DNA from: Peteryoungia ipomoeae
Lineage (GTDB): Bacteria; Pseudomonadota; Alphaproteobacteria; Rhizobiales; Rhizobiaceae
Assembly: GCF_004912165.1 (NCBI RefSeq)
Contig: NZ_STGV01000002.1
Coordinates: 310,001-374,000, forward strand
Reading direction: 5' to 3'
Length of the DNA: 64,000 nt
Within the stretch, counting starts at the first letter, position 1. Each line of letters begins with the position of its first letter. Shown piece by piece: positions 56,280 through 64,000 of the stretch. The position numbers were made by a program, and so were the translations under genes. The notes below the pieces were generated by a model. That model searched no databases, was not told where the DNA came from, and saw nothing but the letters and a program-made list of their open reading frames with translations.

Positions 56280-57458
56280 ATGCTGACGGACGGCCCGCTT
56301 CTGCCTGATACCGGGGAGCCGGGCTTTGGCATCTATGTGCATTGGCCGTTCTGCGCGGCCAAGTGTCCGTACTGCGACTTCAACAGCCACGTGCGGCATC
56401 AACCGGTGGATCAGGCGCGGTTCACAGCAGCCTTCCTCCGTGAAATGGATACCATGCGGGAGCTGAGCGGACCAAAGACCGTCACCAGCATCTTCATGGG
56501 TGGGGGAACGCCTTCGCTGATGGAGCCGGCAACAGTTGAGGCCATCCTCGACGGTCTTGCAGCCCGCTGGCATGTGCCCTCGGGCATTGAAGTCACCATG
56601 GAGGCCAATCCGTCCAGCGTCGAGGCCACCCGCTTTCGTGGCTATCGTGCCGCTGGCGTCAATCGCGTATCGCTTGGCGTGCAGGCGCTGAACGATCCGG
56701 ATCTGCGTTTCCTTGGTCGCCTGCACGACGTGGCCGACGCTCTGAAAGCGATCCGCCTGGCGCGTGACATCTTTCCGCGCATGAGTTTCGACCTCATCTA
56801 TGCCCGCCCCAAGCAGAGCATAGACGCCTGGGCCGAAGAACTGAAGGAGGCGATATCCTATGCGGTCGATCACCTGTCGCTTTATCAGCTGACAATCGAA
56901 GAGGGTACGGCCTTTTACGGCCTGCACAAGGCCGGCAAGCTCATCGTCCCCGATGAGGAGCATGCAGCAACCCTCTACGAGGCGACGCAGGACATCATGG
57001 CGGGCTTTGGCATGCCGGCCTATGAGGTCTCCAACCACGCGACGCCTGGCGCTGAAAGCCGGCACAACCTTACCTATTGGCGCTACGGCGACTATGTCGG
57101 CATCGGTCCGGGCGCACATGGGCGTTTGAGCCCACGCGGCGGCAAGGTTGCAACGGCCACTGAGCGACACCCTGAAACCTGGCTGACTGCCGTCGAGGCA
57201 CAGGGCCATGGCATGATCGATCAAGAGGATCTTGACGACGAAGCCCAGGCCGATGAAGTCTTGCTGATGGGTTTGCGTCTGCGCGAAGGCGTCGACCTCG
57301 CCCGCTGGCAGCAACTGGCCGGGCGCGATCCTCACCCTGACCGCGAGCAGTTCCTGATCGATCAGGGCTTTATCGAGCGAATTGGCAATGCGCGGCTGCG
57401 CTGCACGCCAAAGGGTATGCTAGTGCTGAATGCCGTGGTGGCCGATCTCGCCAGTTGA
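56280..57458 (+). CDS. hemW: radical-SAM haem chaperone HemW
   Basis: HemN-like radical-SAM protein now regarded as a haem chaperone rather than a coproporphyrinogen oxidase. The CxxxCxxC cluster motif lies in FCAAKCPYCDFNSHV near residue 24; SIFMGGGTPSLM and MEANPSSVE follow. The C-terminal HemN domain covers about 300-390. It has 392 residues. It lies 6 bp after rdgB and converges on dnaA, with a shared terminator. Confidence 0.93.
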   Translation: MLTDGPLLPDTGEPGFGIYVHWPFCAAKCPYCDFNSHVRHQPVDQARFTAAFLREMDTMRELSGPKTVTSIFMGGGTPSLMEPATVEAILDGLAARWHVPSGIEVTMEANPSSVEATRFRGYRAAGVNRVSLGVQALNDPDLRFLGRLHDVADALKAIRLARDIFPRMSFDLIYARPKQSIDAWAEELKEAISYAVDHLSLYQLTIEEGTAFYGLHKAGKLIVPDEEHAATLYEATQDIMAGFGMPAYEVSNHATPGAESRHNLTYWRYGDYVGIGPGAHGRLSPRGGKVATATERHPETWLTAVEAQGHGMIDQEDLDDEAQADEVLLMGLRLREGVDLARWQQLAGRDPHPDREQFLIDQGFIERIGNARLRCTPKGMLVLNAVVADLAS

Positions 57459-57561
57459 ACTGGGGAGCATCCCATGCCTGTCGATGGCGGGATCGCACAC
57501 CCTTTTCCGAGACAAGTCCGGAAATCATCGCCGTCGCTCGCGTCTGATACAGAGCGGATAC

Positions 57562-57605
57562 AAAAAAGCCATCGCATCCTCTTCAGGGACCGCGATGGCT
57601 TTTTG
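57562..57605. terminator. bidirectional terminator between hemW and dnaA
   Basis: GCCATCGC and GCGATGGC pair perfectly over 8 bp, extended by A-T pairs, with six A before and TTTTT after the stem, so a T-tract exists on both strands. It lies 15 bp beyond the dnaA stop and about 100 bp beyond hemW. The remaining 57459-57561 stretch shows no gene. Confidence 0.85.
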
Positions 57606-57619
57606 GCGATGCTTGCAGC

Positions 57620-59170
57620 TTATTCGTTGATCAGGCGGCGCAGGAGTTCGATTTCCTGCGACAGCTTCTGGTCAGCGGAGATCAGTTCCTCGATCTTGCG
57701 AACAGCGTGCAGCACGGTGGTATGGTCACGACCACCGAAGCGGCGACCGATCTCCGGAAAGGAGCGCGGCGTGAGCGTCTTCGACAGATACATGGCGATC
57801 TGGCGCGGCTTGACGATGACGCGGGTGCGACGGTTCGACACCAGTTCCTGGCGCGACACATTGTAGTGGCGGGCGACGACGCGCTGGATGTCTTCGATGC
57901 GGACGCGCTTCTGGTCGCCGGCACCGACAAGGTGGGCGAGCAGTTCGTCAACGCGCTCGATCGACAGATTTGGCTCGAAAGAGCGGCGGAAGAGCAGCTG
58001 GTTGAAGGCGCCTTCCAGGTCACGACCGCTGCTGGTGATGTTGCTGGCGACGTGTTCCAGAATCTCGGCGGGGATATCGAGCGACGGATCTTCCGTCCGG
58101 GCCGCGGCAAGACGGCTCTTCATCATATCCAGGCGCATGTCGAAATCCGGGGCTTCCATCTCGATGGCCACGCCACCCTGCAGGCGCGAACGCACGCGTG
58201 GGTCGAGGGATTCCAGTTCCCAAGGCGCGCGGTCGGCGGCGACGACGACCTGCTTGGCGCTGTCGAGCAGCATGTTCAGGAGATGACAGAATTCGTGCTG
58301 GATCATCTTTCCCTGCAGGAACTGCATGTCGTCGATGATCAGGAGGTCGATATTGCGCAGGGAGTCCTTCAGCGTCAGGGCGTCGTTGTCGCGGATCGCG
58401 GTGGCAAAGCGCCACATAAAATATTCCGCAGTCAGATAGACAACGCGCGGCGCACGAGGGCTCTGGATTGCGGCATTGGCAATGGCCTGCAGCAGGTGCG
58501 TCTTGCCGAGGCCGACCGAGGAATGAATGAACAGCGGATTGAAGCGGACAGCCCCGGCGCCAGCTTCGGCAATCGTGCGGGCTGCCGCAAGCGCGACGCG
58601 GTTCGATGCGCCTTCAACGAAGGAGTCAAACGTGTAGCGGCTATCGAGCGGCGAACCGAACAACGGACCCGCGACGACCGGGCGGGCGGATGCTGTGGGC
58701 GTCGGAACATTCGAGAGTTGCGCAATCGATTGCGGCCCCGCGCGACGAGCCGCAGGTGTGGTCGCCGTCGGCTCGGCCGCGGATGCACGCTCCTCAATGG
58801 AGGGTGTGCGTGTGCTGCGGCTTGCGCTGCGCACCAGGATCTCGACCTTCAGGATGCTCGCATCTTCCGCCTGGAAAATGCTGGTGATCAGATCGAGGTA
58901 ACGATTGTTGATCCACGACTTCAAAAATGCAGTCGGCACCGTCAGCCGAACCACGCTCTTCGACGCCGAATGCAACTTCAGCCGACCGAACCAGCTCTGA
59001 TAGACGTCCTGGCCGACCTGTGCCTTCAGACGAAGGCTGAAGCGCTCGAAGAGCGCGTTGTGGTTCATATCGGCATCTTCCCCTGCTCCATTGGAGCACA
59101 CGGCGCCATGCGCCGACCGTGCATTGTCCTCGTTAGCCAATGCACCGGCCATCATCGATTTCATATGCAT
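57620..59170 (-). CDS. dnaA: chromosomal replication initiator protein DnaA
   Basis: Replication initiator ATPase. Domain I covers about 35-110 ([19 protein letters not shown]). The AAA+ core has Walker [17 protein letters not shown] and Walker [14 protein letters not shown]; the domain IV DNA-binding signature is [17 protein letters not shown]. The start at 59170 ([11 protein letters not shown], 516 residues) follows GGAAGG at 7 bases; TTG at 59185 and ATG at 59164 are alternatives. It is longer than E. coli DnaA through an N-terminal extension and variable linker. The long upstream gap to rpsT is described separately. Confidence 0.96.
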   Translation of the reverse strand: MHMKSMMAGALANEDNARSAHGAVCSNGAGEDADMNHNALFERFSLRLKAQVGQDVYQSWFGRLKLHSASKSVVRLTVPTAFLKSWINNRYLDLITSIFQAEDASILKVEILVRSASRSTRTPSIEERASAAEPTATTPAARRAGPQSIAQLSNVPTPTASARPVVAGPLFGSPLDSRYTFDSFVEGASNRVALAAARTIAEAGAGAVRFNPLFIHSSVGLGKTHLLQAIANAAIQSPRAPRVVYLTAEYFMWRFATAIRDNDALTLKDSLRNIDLLIIDDMQFLQGKMIQHEFCHLLNMLLDSAKQVVVAADRAPWELESLDPRVRSRLQGGVAIEMEAPDFDMRLDMMKSRLAAARTEDPSLDIPAEILEHVASNITSSGRDLEGAFNQLLFRRSFEPNLSIERVDELLAHLVGAGDQKRVRIEDIQRVVARHYNVSRQELVSNRRTRVIVKPRQIAMYLSKTLTPRSFPEIGRRFGGRDHTTVLHAVRKIEELISADQKLSQEIELLRRLINE

Positions 59171-59238
59171 TCTGCCGCCTTCCAATCATTCGAGGCGTCT
59201 GGTGTTCTTGGGTCACCAGACAGCCACTTCATCACGCA

Positions 59239-59258
59239 CCGGTTCCTAACAGAACCGG
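59239..59258. repeat. 7-bp inverted repeat in the dnaA leader
   Basis: CCGGTTC and GAACCGG flank a 6-base centre, 69-88 bp before the dnaA start. It could form a hairpin in the mRNA leader or be an operator. Confidence 0.45.
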
Positions 59259-59333
59259 CAGTCCCCTGACCGGGCGCGCCAGAAACGACGCCGCCATCGG
59301 TTTTGCCGGCCCCCGCCAGCTTCAATCGCACCC

Positions 59334-59364
59334 GTGGATCCTACCCTCGATACCAAGGATCCAC
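59334..59364. repeat. 9-bp inverted repeat with DnaA-box-like cores upstream of dnaA
   Basis: GTGGATCCT and AGGATCCAC are perfect inverse copies separated by 13 bp. Each holds GGATCCAC, which shares seven of nine positions with the Caulobacter G-box TGATCCACA. They lie about 165-195 bp upstream of the dnaA start, a place where DnaA could regulate its own gene. Confidence 0.5.
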
Positions 59365-59683
59365 GCGCTTCGGTCTTCCCGAAAAAATTACAGCCGTGAC
59401 CACGCAGAAGCGCTACACTTCCGATGCAAGATCGACGGTTTTTGAAAAAACGAAGTCTGCCACTCCGCCTCAGCAAAGATCGAGGTTCTGCGGATGATCG
59501 CTCATCCCGACCGGCTCTTTAAGCCCGTCCCGCGGCCCTTGCTGAGGAGCATTTACGCAGGATCAAAAGGCAAGATCAACCGCGTTTTTTAAGGAAATCT
59601 GCCCGTGAGCCATTGACTCTCGGTACTTCGTTTTTGTGTCACATTCAGACCAAAAATAATCCCTGTCGAATCAATGAGTTTCT

Positions 59684-59703
59684 CAATTCAGGGCAATTCA
59701 GGG
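59684..59703. repeat. 10-bp perfect tandem repeat
   Basis: CAATTCAGGG occurs twice in direct succession, one helical turn apart, within the dnaA upstream region and between two GANTC sites. Its role is unknown. Confidence 0.6.
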
Positions 59704-59898
59704 GGATCTCGTGGTAAAAAAATAAAAATTCGCTTGACTCGAATGCGACCGAGTCTTTTCCCGCAGAAATAGGCCTCTACGCGAAGCACCATCTATAAGA
59801 TCCTGAAAAACAAGACCTTTTCTTGTCATCACTTTGACATGGGTTGAGCATTTTTGCGAATAAATGCAACCGACTGGCGTATCCAGATAGGCTGAACG

Positions 59899-59926
59899 CA
59901 AAAAGCCCAGCACGAAGCCGGGCTCT
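59899..59926 (-). terminator. rho-independent terminator of rpsT
   Basis: On the minus strand AGCCCGGC and GCTGGGCT pair (one G-T wobble) around a short loop, followed by TTTTTGC, about 30 bp after the rpsT stop codon. Confidence 0.75.
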
Positions 59927-59955
59927 TCTCAAATTTGGCAGAAAAGTGTCTAAAA

Positions 59956-60222
59956 TTAGACGGCGAGCGCCTTAACGCGGGCTGCCAGGCGCGAGATCTT
60001 GCGCGATGCGGTGTTGGCGTGAACCACACCCTTGGTGGCTGCGCGCTGGATCTCAGGCTGAGCTGCCTGGAGCGCGTTCTTAGCGACCGCTGCATCGCCG
60101 GAAGCAATAGCTTCCTCGACCTTACGGATGAAACCACGGACCCGCGAGCGGCGAGCCTTGTTGACTGCAGTGCGGCGAGCGATCTTGCGGGTCGCCTTCT
60201 TCGCCGAAGTTGTGTTGGCCAT
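59956..60222 (-). CDS. rpsT: 30S ribosomal protein S20
   Basis: Small-subunit ribosomal protein, 88 residues, highly basic and helical. It begins [20 protein letters not shown] and contains [15 protein letters not shown], both S20 hallmarks. It lies between the enoyl-CoA hydratase gene and dnaA, the usual rhizobial order, and ends at its own terminator. Confidence 0.97.
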   Translation of the reverse strand: MANTTSAKKATRKIARRTAVNKARRSRVRGFIRKVEEAIASGDAAVAKNALQAAQPEIQRAATKGVVHANTASRKISRLAARVKALAV

Positions 60223-60413
60223 GGATGCCTCTCTTCGAATTCAAACCAAAGCCCACCATCGCCGCATCGGGTCTCTGCGACCTGCCATTTCAGCACTTGG
60301 GGAGCTGTTTCATGAGAAAACCCGTGGGGTGATCTCAACCGTGGGCGGGCATATAGCTGGAAAGCGCGATTGCGTCAACGCGGATTCTGCACGAAACATG
60401 CCCGCCAATCGCC

Positions 60414-61187
60414 TTATCTGTTGCGGAATGCCGGCTTTCGCTTCTCAACGAAGGCGGCCATCCCTTCCTTCTGGTCTTCGGTGGCAAACAGCGCGTGAAA
60501 CTGTCGACGCTCGAAACGCAGACCTTCCGCCAGCGTCTGCTCGAAAGCACGGTTGACCGCCTCCTTCGCCATCATGACGGCCGGAAGCGAGAAGGAGCCA
60601 ATCTTCGCCGCCGCTGCCACGGCCTCATCCAGCAGCCTCTCGGCCGGAACCACGCGCGCCACGAGGCCTGACCGCTCCGCCTCGGCCGCGTCCATCATCC
60701 GGCCGGTCAGGCAGAGATCCATCGCCTTCGCCTTGCCGACGGCGCGGGTCAGCCGCTGCGAACCGCCCATGCCCGGAATGACGCCGAGCGTAATTTCCGG
60801 CTGGCCGAATTTTGCCGTTTCCGAGGCGATGATGAAATCGCACATCATTGCTAGTTCACAGCCGCCGCCCAGCGCAAAGCCGGAAACCGCGGCGATCAAT
60901 GGCTTGCGAAAACCTGCAATCTCATCCCAGCCGGAAATGAAGTCGCCGGTATAGACATCGACGAAGTCGAGCGATTGCATTTCCTTGATGTCGGCGCCGG
61001 CGGCAAAGGCCTTTTCCGAGCCTGTCAGAACAACTGCCGAGATCCCCGGATCTGCCTGCAGGGCGCGCAGCGCAGCGGTGAGATCGTGCAGGACCGTCGA
61101 GTTCAGCGCGTTCAGCGCCTGCGGACGGTTCAACGTGATGATGGCGACGCGGTCGCGATGCTCGATCAGCAGGGTTTCGTAGGACAT
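60414..61187 (-). CDS. enoyl-CoA hydratase/isomerase family protein
   Basis: Crotonase-fold enzyme of 257 residues, probably hydrating short enoyl-CoA in fatty-acid or amino-acid breakdown. The CoA-binding [11 protein letters not shown], the oxyanion loop [17 protein letters not shown] and the catalytic glutamates in [20 protein letters not shown] are all present, as in true hydratases. The start at 61187 ([12 protein letters not shown]) follows AAGGGAG. It lies 23 bp after mutM. Confidence 0.93.
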   Translation of the reverse strand: MSYETLLIEHRDRVAIITLNRPQALNALNSTVLHDLTAALRALQADPGISAVVLTGSEKAFAAGADIKEMQSLDFVDVYTGDFISGWDEIAGFRKPLIAAVSGFALGGGCELAMMCDFIIASETAKFGQPEITLGVIPGMGGSQRLTRAVGKAKAMDLCLTGRMMDAAEAERSGLVARVVPAERLLDEAVAAAAKIGSFSLPAVMMAKEAVNRAFEQTLAEGLRFERRQFHALFATEDQKEGMAAFVEKRKPAFRNR

Positions 61188-61210
61188 GGCTCTCTCCCTT
61201 GGGCCGGCTT

Positions 61211-62098
61211 TCATTTTTGGCAGCGCCGACAATAGAATGTCGATCGGCCGGATTGAACTATCCTTTCGACGATACCGCCGCAACCTTCCGTCTGGCACGC
61301 CTCCCCTTCACGATCGTAAACCTTGAACGTGTGCTGGAAGTAGCCAAGCGTCCCGTCGGTCCGGATGTGATCGCGCAGAGACGAGCCGCCGGCTTCGATC
61401 GCATCGGCGATTACAGCACGCACCGCGTCCGTCAGGAGGTGCAATTCCTGCTTCGGTTTTCCGGTCTTGGTCACCAGCGTCGCCACTTTGCGTGTTGGAG
61501 AAAGATGCGAGCGCCAAAGCGCTTCGCAGACATAGATATTGCCAAGACCTGCGATGACCTTTTGATCGAGAAGAGCGGATTTCAGAGGTTGTGCCCGGCC
61601 GGCGAAGCGCGATGCAAGATAATCTGCAGAGAGGCGATTGCCGACCGGCTCGGGGCCGAGTTCCTGGAACGCCGGATAGGCATCGAGCTCTGTGCGCGCG
61701 ACGATGTGCATGAAGCCGAAGCGACGCGGATCATTGTAGATGACCCTCGACACCGCGCCCTGGCGCTCCAGGTGGAACACGACATGGTCGTGCTTTTCAT
61801 CCTTGCTTCTCTCGTGATGAAAGACGCCCGGCGTCGTGCTGTCCGCCGCCTCGACGCGGAAAGATCCGGACATGCCGAGATGCGCAATGACGGTGTCGCC
61901 ATTGTCGAGATCGATCAGCAGATACTTGGCGCGGCGCGAGAGGGACACGATCCGGCGCCCGGCGGTGCGTAGTGCAAGGTCCACCGGAAGCGGAAATCGC
62001 AGATCCTGGCGACGCAACTCGAGCCGTGTGACGACGGCACCTTCCATCGCCGGGCTCAATCCGCGACGAACCGTCTCAACCTCTGGCAATTCCGGCAT
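61211..62098 (-). CDS. mutM: formamidopyrimidine-DNA glycosylase
   Basis: Base-excision repair enzyme removing 8-oxoguanine. The catalytic N-terminal proline and glutamate lie in [14 protein letters not shown]. The H2TH region shows [20 protein letters not shown], and a C-terminal zinc finger (two CxxC pairs ending FYCRRCQK) closes the 295-residue protein. It is divergent from ubiE with a 136-bp gap. Confidence 0.97.
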   Translation of the reverse strand: MPELPEVETVRRGLSPAMEGAVVTRLELRRQDLRFPLPVDLALRTAGRRIVSLSRRAKYLLIDLDNGDTVIAHLGMSGSFRVEAADSTTPGVFHHERSKDEKHDHVVFHLERQGAVSRVIYNDPRRFGFMHIVARTELDAYPAFQELGPEPVGNRLSADYLASRFAGRAQPLKSALLDQKVIAGLGNIYVCEALWRSHLSPTRKVATLVTKTGKPKQELHLLTDAVRAVIADAIEAGGSSLRDHIRTDGTLGYFQHTFKVYDREGEACQTEGCGGIVERIVQSGRSTFYCRRCQK

Positions 62099-62234
62099 TT
62101 TGGCCCATCTTTCTGTTTGAACAGCCTGTTTAAAGGTCTATAGACCAGCCTCTGAACGTTCCTTGTGCTCAGATAGCGCGCCAAGAATGTTTTCGCTATG
62201 GTCCGCCAACCTGTCCGTTCCGTGGAGTGAAACA

Positions 62235-63011
62235 ATGACTGCAAGCCGCATTTCCGCCGATGGCGGCATGGAAACCTCCTACGGCTTCCGTCAGGTCGAC
62301 GAACAGGAAAAGCAGGGCCTGGTCAACGAGGTCTTTCACAAGGTGGCCAAGCGCTACGACATCATGAACGATGTGATGTCGGCCGGCTTGCACCGGGTCT
62401 GGAAAGACGCGATGGTCTCGTCGCTTAATCCGCGCAAGGACGAAAACTACAAGGTTCTCGACGTGGCAGGCGGCACCGGTGACATCGCCTTCCGCATCGT
62501 CGAGGCATCCGGACGCAAGGCCCATGCGACGGTTCTCGACATCAACGGCTCCATGCTCGGCGTTGGTGCCGAACGCGCCGAGAAGAAGGGCCTGACGCCC
62601 AACCTCACCTTCGTTGAAGCCAATGCCGAAAGCCTGCCTTTCGACGATAAGACCTTCGACGCCTATACGATCGCCTTTGGCATTCGCAACGTTCCGCATA
62701 TCGATGTGGCGCTTAAGGAAGCATTTCGTGTGCTGAAGCCCGGCGGACGCCTGCTCGTGCTGGAATTTTCCGAGGTGGAAATGCCGCTTCTCGACAAAGT
62801 TTACGATGCCTGGTCGTTCAATGCCATCCCACGCTTCGGCAAGATGATCACCGGAGATGCAGAGCCCTATCAGTATCTGGTGGAATCGATCCGCAAATTT
62901 CCCAATCAGGCGGATTTCGCCAGGATGATCGAGCGCGCCGGCTTCTCCAGCGTTCGCTTCACCAACTTCACCGGCGGCATCGCGGCGCTGCATTCCGGCT
63001 GGAAGATCTAA
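62235..63011 (+). CDS. ubiE: ubiquinone/menaquinone biosynthesis C-methyltransferase
   Basis: SAM-dependent C-methyltransferase of quinone synthesis. SAM motif I is [20 protein letters not shown] near residue 73; the family signatures [18 protein letters not shown] and [20 protein letters not shown] are present. The start at 62235 (258 residues) follows GGAG; the frame is open upstream to 62163. It lies 5 bp from ubiB. Confidence 0.96.
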   Translation: MTASRISADGGMETSYGFRQVDEQEKQGLVNEVFHKVAKRYDIMNDVMSAGLHRVWKDAMVSSLNPRKDENYKVLDVAGGTGDIAFRIVEASGRKAHATVLDINGSMLGVGAERAEKKGLTPNLTFVEANAESLPFDDKTFDAYTIAFGIRNVPHIDVALKEAFRVLKPGGRLLVLEFSEVEMPLLDKVYDAWSFNAIPRFGKMITGDAEPYQYLVESIRKFPNQADFARMIERAGFSSVRFTNFTGGIAALHSGWKI

Positions 63012-63016
63012 GCTGA

Positions 63017-64000
63017 ATGAGCACGATAGGCGCATATTTCCGCCTGGCGCAGGTGGGTTGGGTGCTGGTTCGCGAAGGCGTGATCGCAGCCCTTCCCTCC
63101 GAAGGCCTGCCGCCGCTTGTGGGAATGGCCAAGGCAGCGGTTTCGCCGCTGGCGCGCAACCGCGCCAAGTCGAGTGAGCGCTCCGACCGGCTGTCGCGGG
63201 CTGTTGCCCGGCTGGGTCCGTCCTATGTGAAGATCGGACAGTTTCTCGCGACGCGGCCTGACGTGGTCGGCGCCGAGTTTGCCGAGGATCTCGCCGGGCT
63301 TCAGGACCGAATGGATTTCTTCCCGACGGACGCCGCAAGGCAGACGATCGAGGACTCTCTCGGGCGTTCCGTCGACAACCTCTATGCGCAATTCGGGCAA
63401 CCGATCGCTGCTGCTTCGATTGCCCAAGTCCACCCCGCCGAGATCGAAGGCCCGCAGGGGCGCCGCAAAGTTGCCGTCAAGGTCATCCGGCCCGGCGTGC
63501 GCAAGCGTTTCGCCGCCGATCTTGAGGCGATGTATCTCGTTTCGCATCTGCAAGAACGCTTCCTCGCCCATACGCGCCGTTTGCGACCGGTCGAGGTGAC
63601 GCGCACGCTGGAGCAGACGACGAAGGTCGAAATGGACCTGCGCCTTGAGGCGGCGGCACTTTCGGAGATTGCCGAAAACACCAAAGACGATCCTGGTTTC
63701 CGCGTGCCTACGGTGGACTGGGAGCGGACCGGCCGTGATGTCGTGACCATGGAGTGGATCGACGGCATCAAGATGTCGGATGTCGAGGCTCTCAAGGCCG
63801 CCGGCCATGACCTGAACGCGCTGGCCGACACTCTCATCCAGTCCTTCCTCCGCCATACCTTGCGGGACGGGTTTTTCCATGCCGACATGCATCCGGGGAA
63901 CCTCTTCGTCGATCCCGAGGGCATGATCGTTGCCGTCGACATGGGCATTGCCGGCCGATTGGGCAAAAAGGAACGGCGGTTCCTGGCCGAGATCCTCTAC
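63017..64000 (+). CDS. ubiB: ubiquinone biosynthesis kinase-like protein UbiB (3' end outside window)
   Basis: Atypical protein-kinase-like ATPase needed for ubiquinone synthesis. I translated 328 codons from ATG at 63017 to the window edge, all open. The KxGQ motif lies in YVKIGQFLATRPD near residue 75, the alanine-rich loop in AAASIAQVHPAE near 138, the HxD catalytic region in FFHADMHPGNLF near 288, and the metal-binding VAVDMG near 310. It follows ubiE by 5 bp, one operon. The C-terminal membrane segments lie beyond the window. Confidence 0.95.
   Translation, partial: MSTIGAYFRLAQVGWVLVREGVIAALPSEGLPPLVGMAKAAVSPLARNRAKSSERSDRLSRAVARLGPSYVKIGQFLATRPDVVGAEFAEDLAGLQDRMDFFPTDAARQTIEDSLGRSVDNLYAQFGQPIAAASIAQVHPAEIEGPQGRRKVAVKVIRPGVRKRFAADLEAMYLVSHLQERFLAHTRRLRPVEVTRTLEQTTKVEMDLRLEAAALSEIAENTKDDPGFRVPTVDWERTGRDVVTMEWIDGIKMSDVEALKAAGHDLNALADTLIQSFLRHTLRDGFFHADMHPGNLFVDPEGMIVAVDMGIAGRLGKKERRFLAEILY

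Larger units (their letters stand above)
59171..59955. other. long non-coding gap between rpsT and dnaA
   Basis: This 785-bp region contains no gene that I can support. It holds the rpsT terminator (59899-59926) and the dnaA promoter and leader on the minus strand. Features seen are four GANTC sites (59615, 59668, 59736 and 59751), a 10-bp perfect tandem repeat CAATTCAGGG (59684-59703), a 9-bp inverted repeat with GGATCCAC cores (59334-59364), and a 7-bp inverted repeat CCGGTTC/GAACCGG (59239-59258) in the dnaA leader. Confidence 0.7.

Noticed and set aside
57707..59269. Long plus-strand open frame opposite dnaA
   Set aside because: All motifs of DnaA are intact on the minus strand. The plus frame is an antisense by-product.
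59171..59955. Chromosomal replication origin next to dnaA
   Set aside because: The gap has no cluster of TTATCCACA boxes, and in rhizobia the origin is usually near hemE rather than dnaA. The two weak boxes fit autoregulation better.
1..64000. Defence systems, CRISPR, integrons, prophage or transposons
   Set aside because: I found no repeat-spacer pattern, transposase, integrase, recombinase or toxin-antitoxin pair. All genes outside the first 4 kb fit a conserved rhizobial core order.

Overview
The window is a 64 kb stretch of core chromosome from an alphaproteobacterium of the order Rhizobiales, most likely family Rhizobiaceae (Agrobacterium/Allorhizobium/Rhizobium group). This rests on the GC-rich, densely packed sequence, on Rhizobiaceae-type proteins (ornithine-lipid acyltransferases OlsA and OlsB, a Mur/Fur regulator, a malic enzyme with a C-terminal phosphotransacetylase-like domain, full-length GlnD, a DUF1150 protein) and on gene order remembered from Agrobacterium and Sinorhizobium. 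I find 62 protein-coding genes. Two are cut by the window edges: an ECF sigma factor at the left and ubiB at the right. I see no rRNA, tRNA, CRISPR array, insertion sequence, phage or plasmid module.

Layout. 1-5.2 kb: ECF sigma factor, argB, two exporters and a HAD nucleotidase. 5.3-12.3 kb: a periplasmic EF-hand protein, a LOG-family protein, dapD-dapE (lysine/diaminopimelate) with a membrane protein, then def-fmt-truA on the opposite strand. 12.4-17.8 kb: a globin-coupled chemoreceptor, rmuC, ribokinase, nucleoside hydrolase and DUF1150. 17.9-31.4 kb: a long minus-strand run, read from its promoter side as trpS, usp, nifU, tsaB, rimI, mur, olsA, miaB, phoH, ybeY, corC, lnt, an XRE regulator, metK and trmB. 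31.8-39.4 kb: an M15-type peptidase facing murJ-glnD-mutS. 39.5-47.4 kb: malic enzyme, a LysR regulator, olsB, lspA, two RNA methyltransferases, lapA and ihfB. 47.7-52.8 kb: lptC-lptA-lptB-rpoN-hpf-ptsN. 52.9-64 kb: grpE, hrcA, rph, rdgB, hemW, dnaA, rpsT, an enoyl-CoA hydratase, mutM, ubiE and ubiB.

Functional themes are envelope biogenesis (lnt, lspA, murJ, lptCAB, M15 peptidase, olsA and olsB), nitrogen and PTS(Ntr) control (glnD, rpoN, ptsN, hpf), RNA modification and processing (truA, trmB, miaB, two methyltransferases, ybeY, rph), genome upkeep (mutS, mutM, rdgB, rmuC, dnaA) and protein quality control (grpE, hrcA).

No clearly novel system is present. The observations most worth following are non-coding: a perfect 8-bp inverted repeat upstream of metK that looks like an ArsR-type (SahR) operator; the 785-bp dnaA-rpsT gap with clustered GANTC sites and inverted DnaA-box-like cores; a terminator-like hairpin ending at the lnt start codon; a 20-bp-period direct repeat before the EF-hand gene; and a possible decayed DUF1127 gene upstream of the LysR gene.
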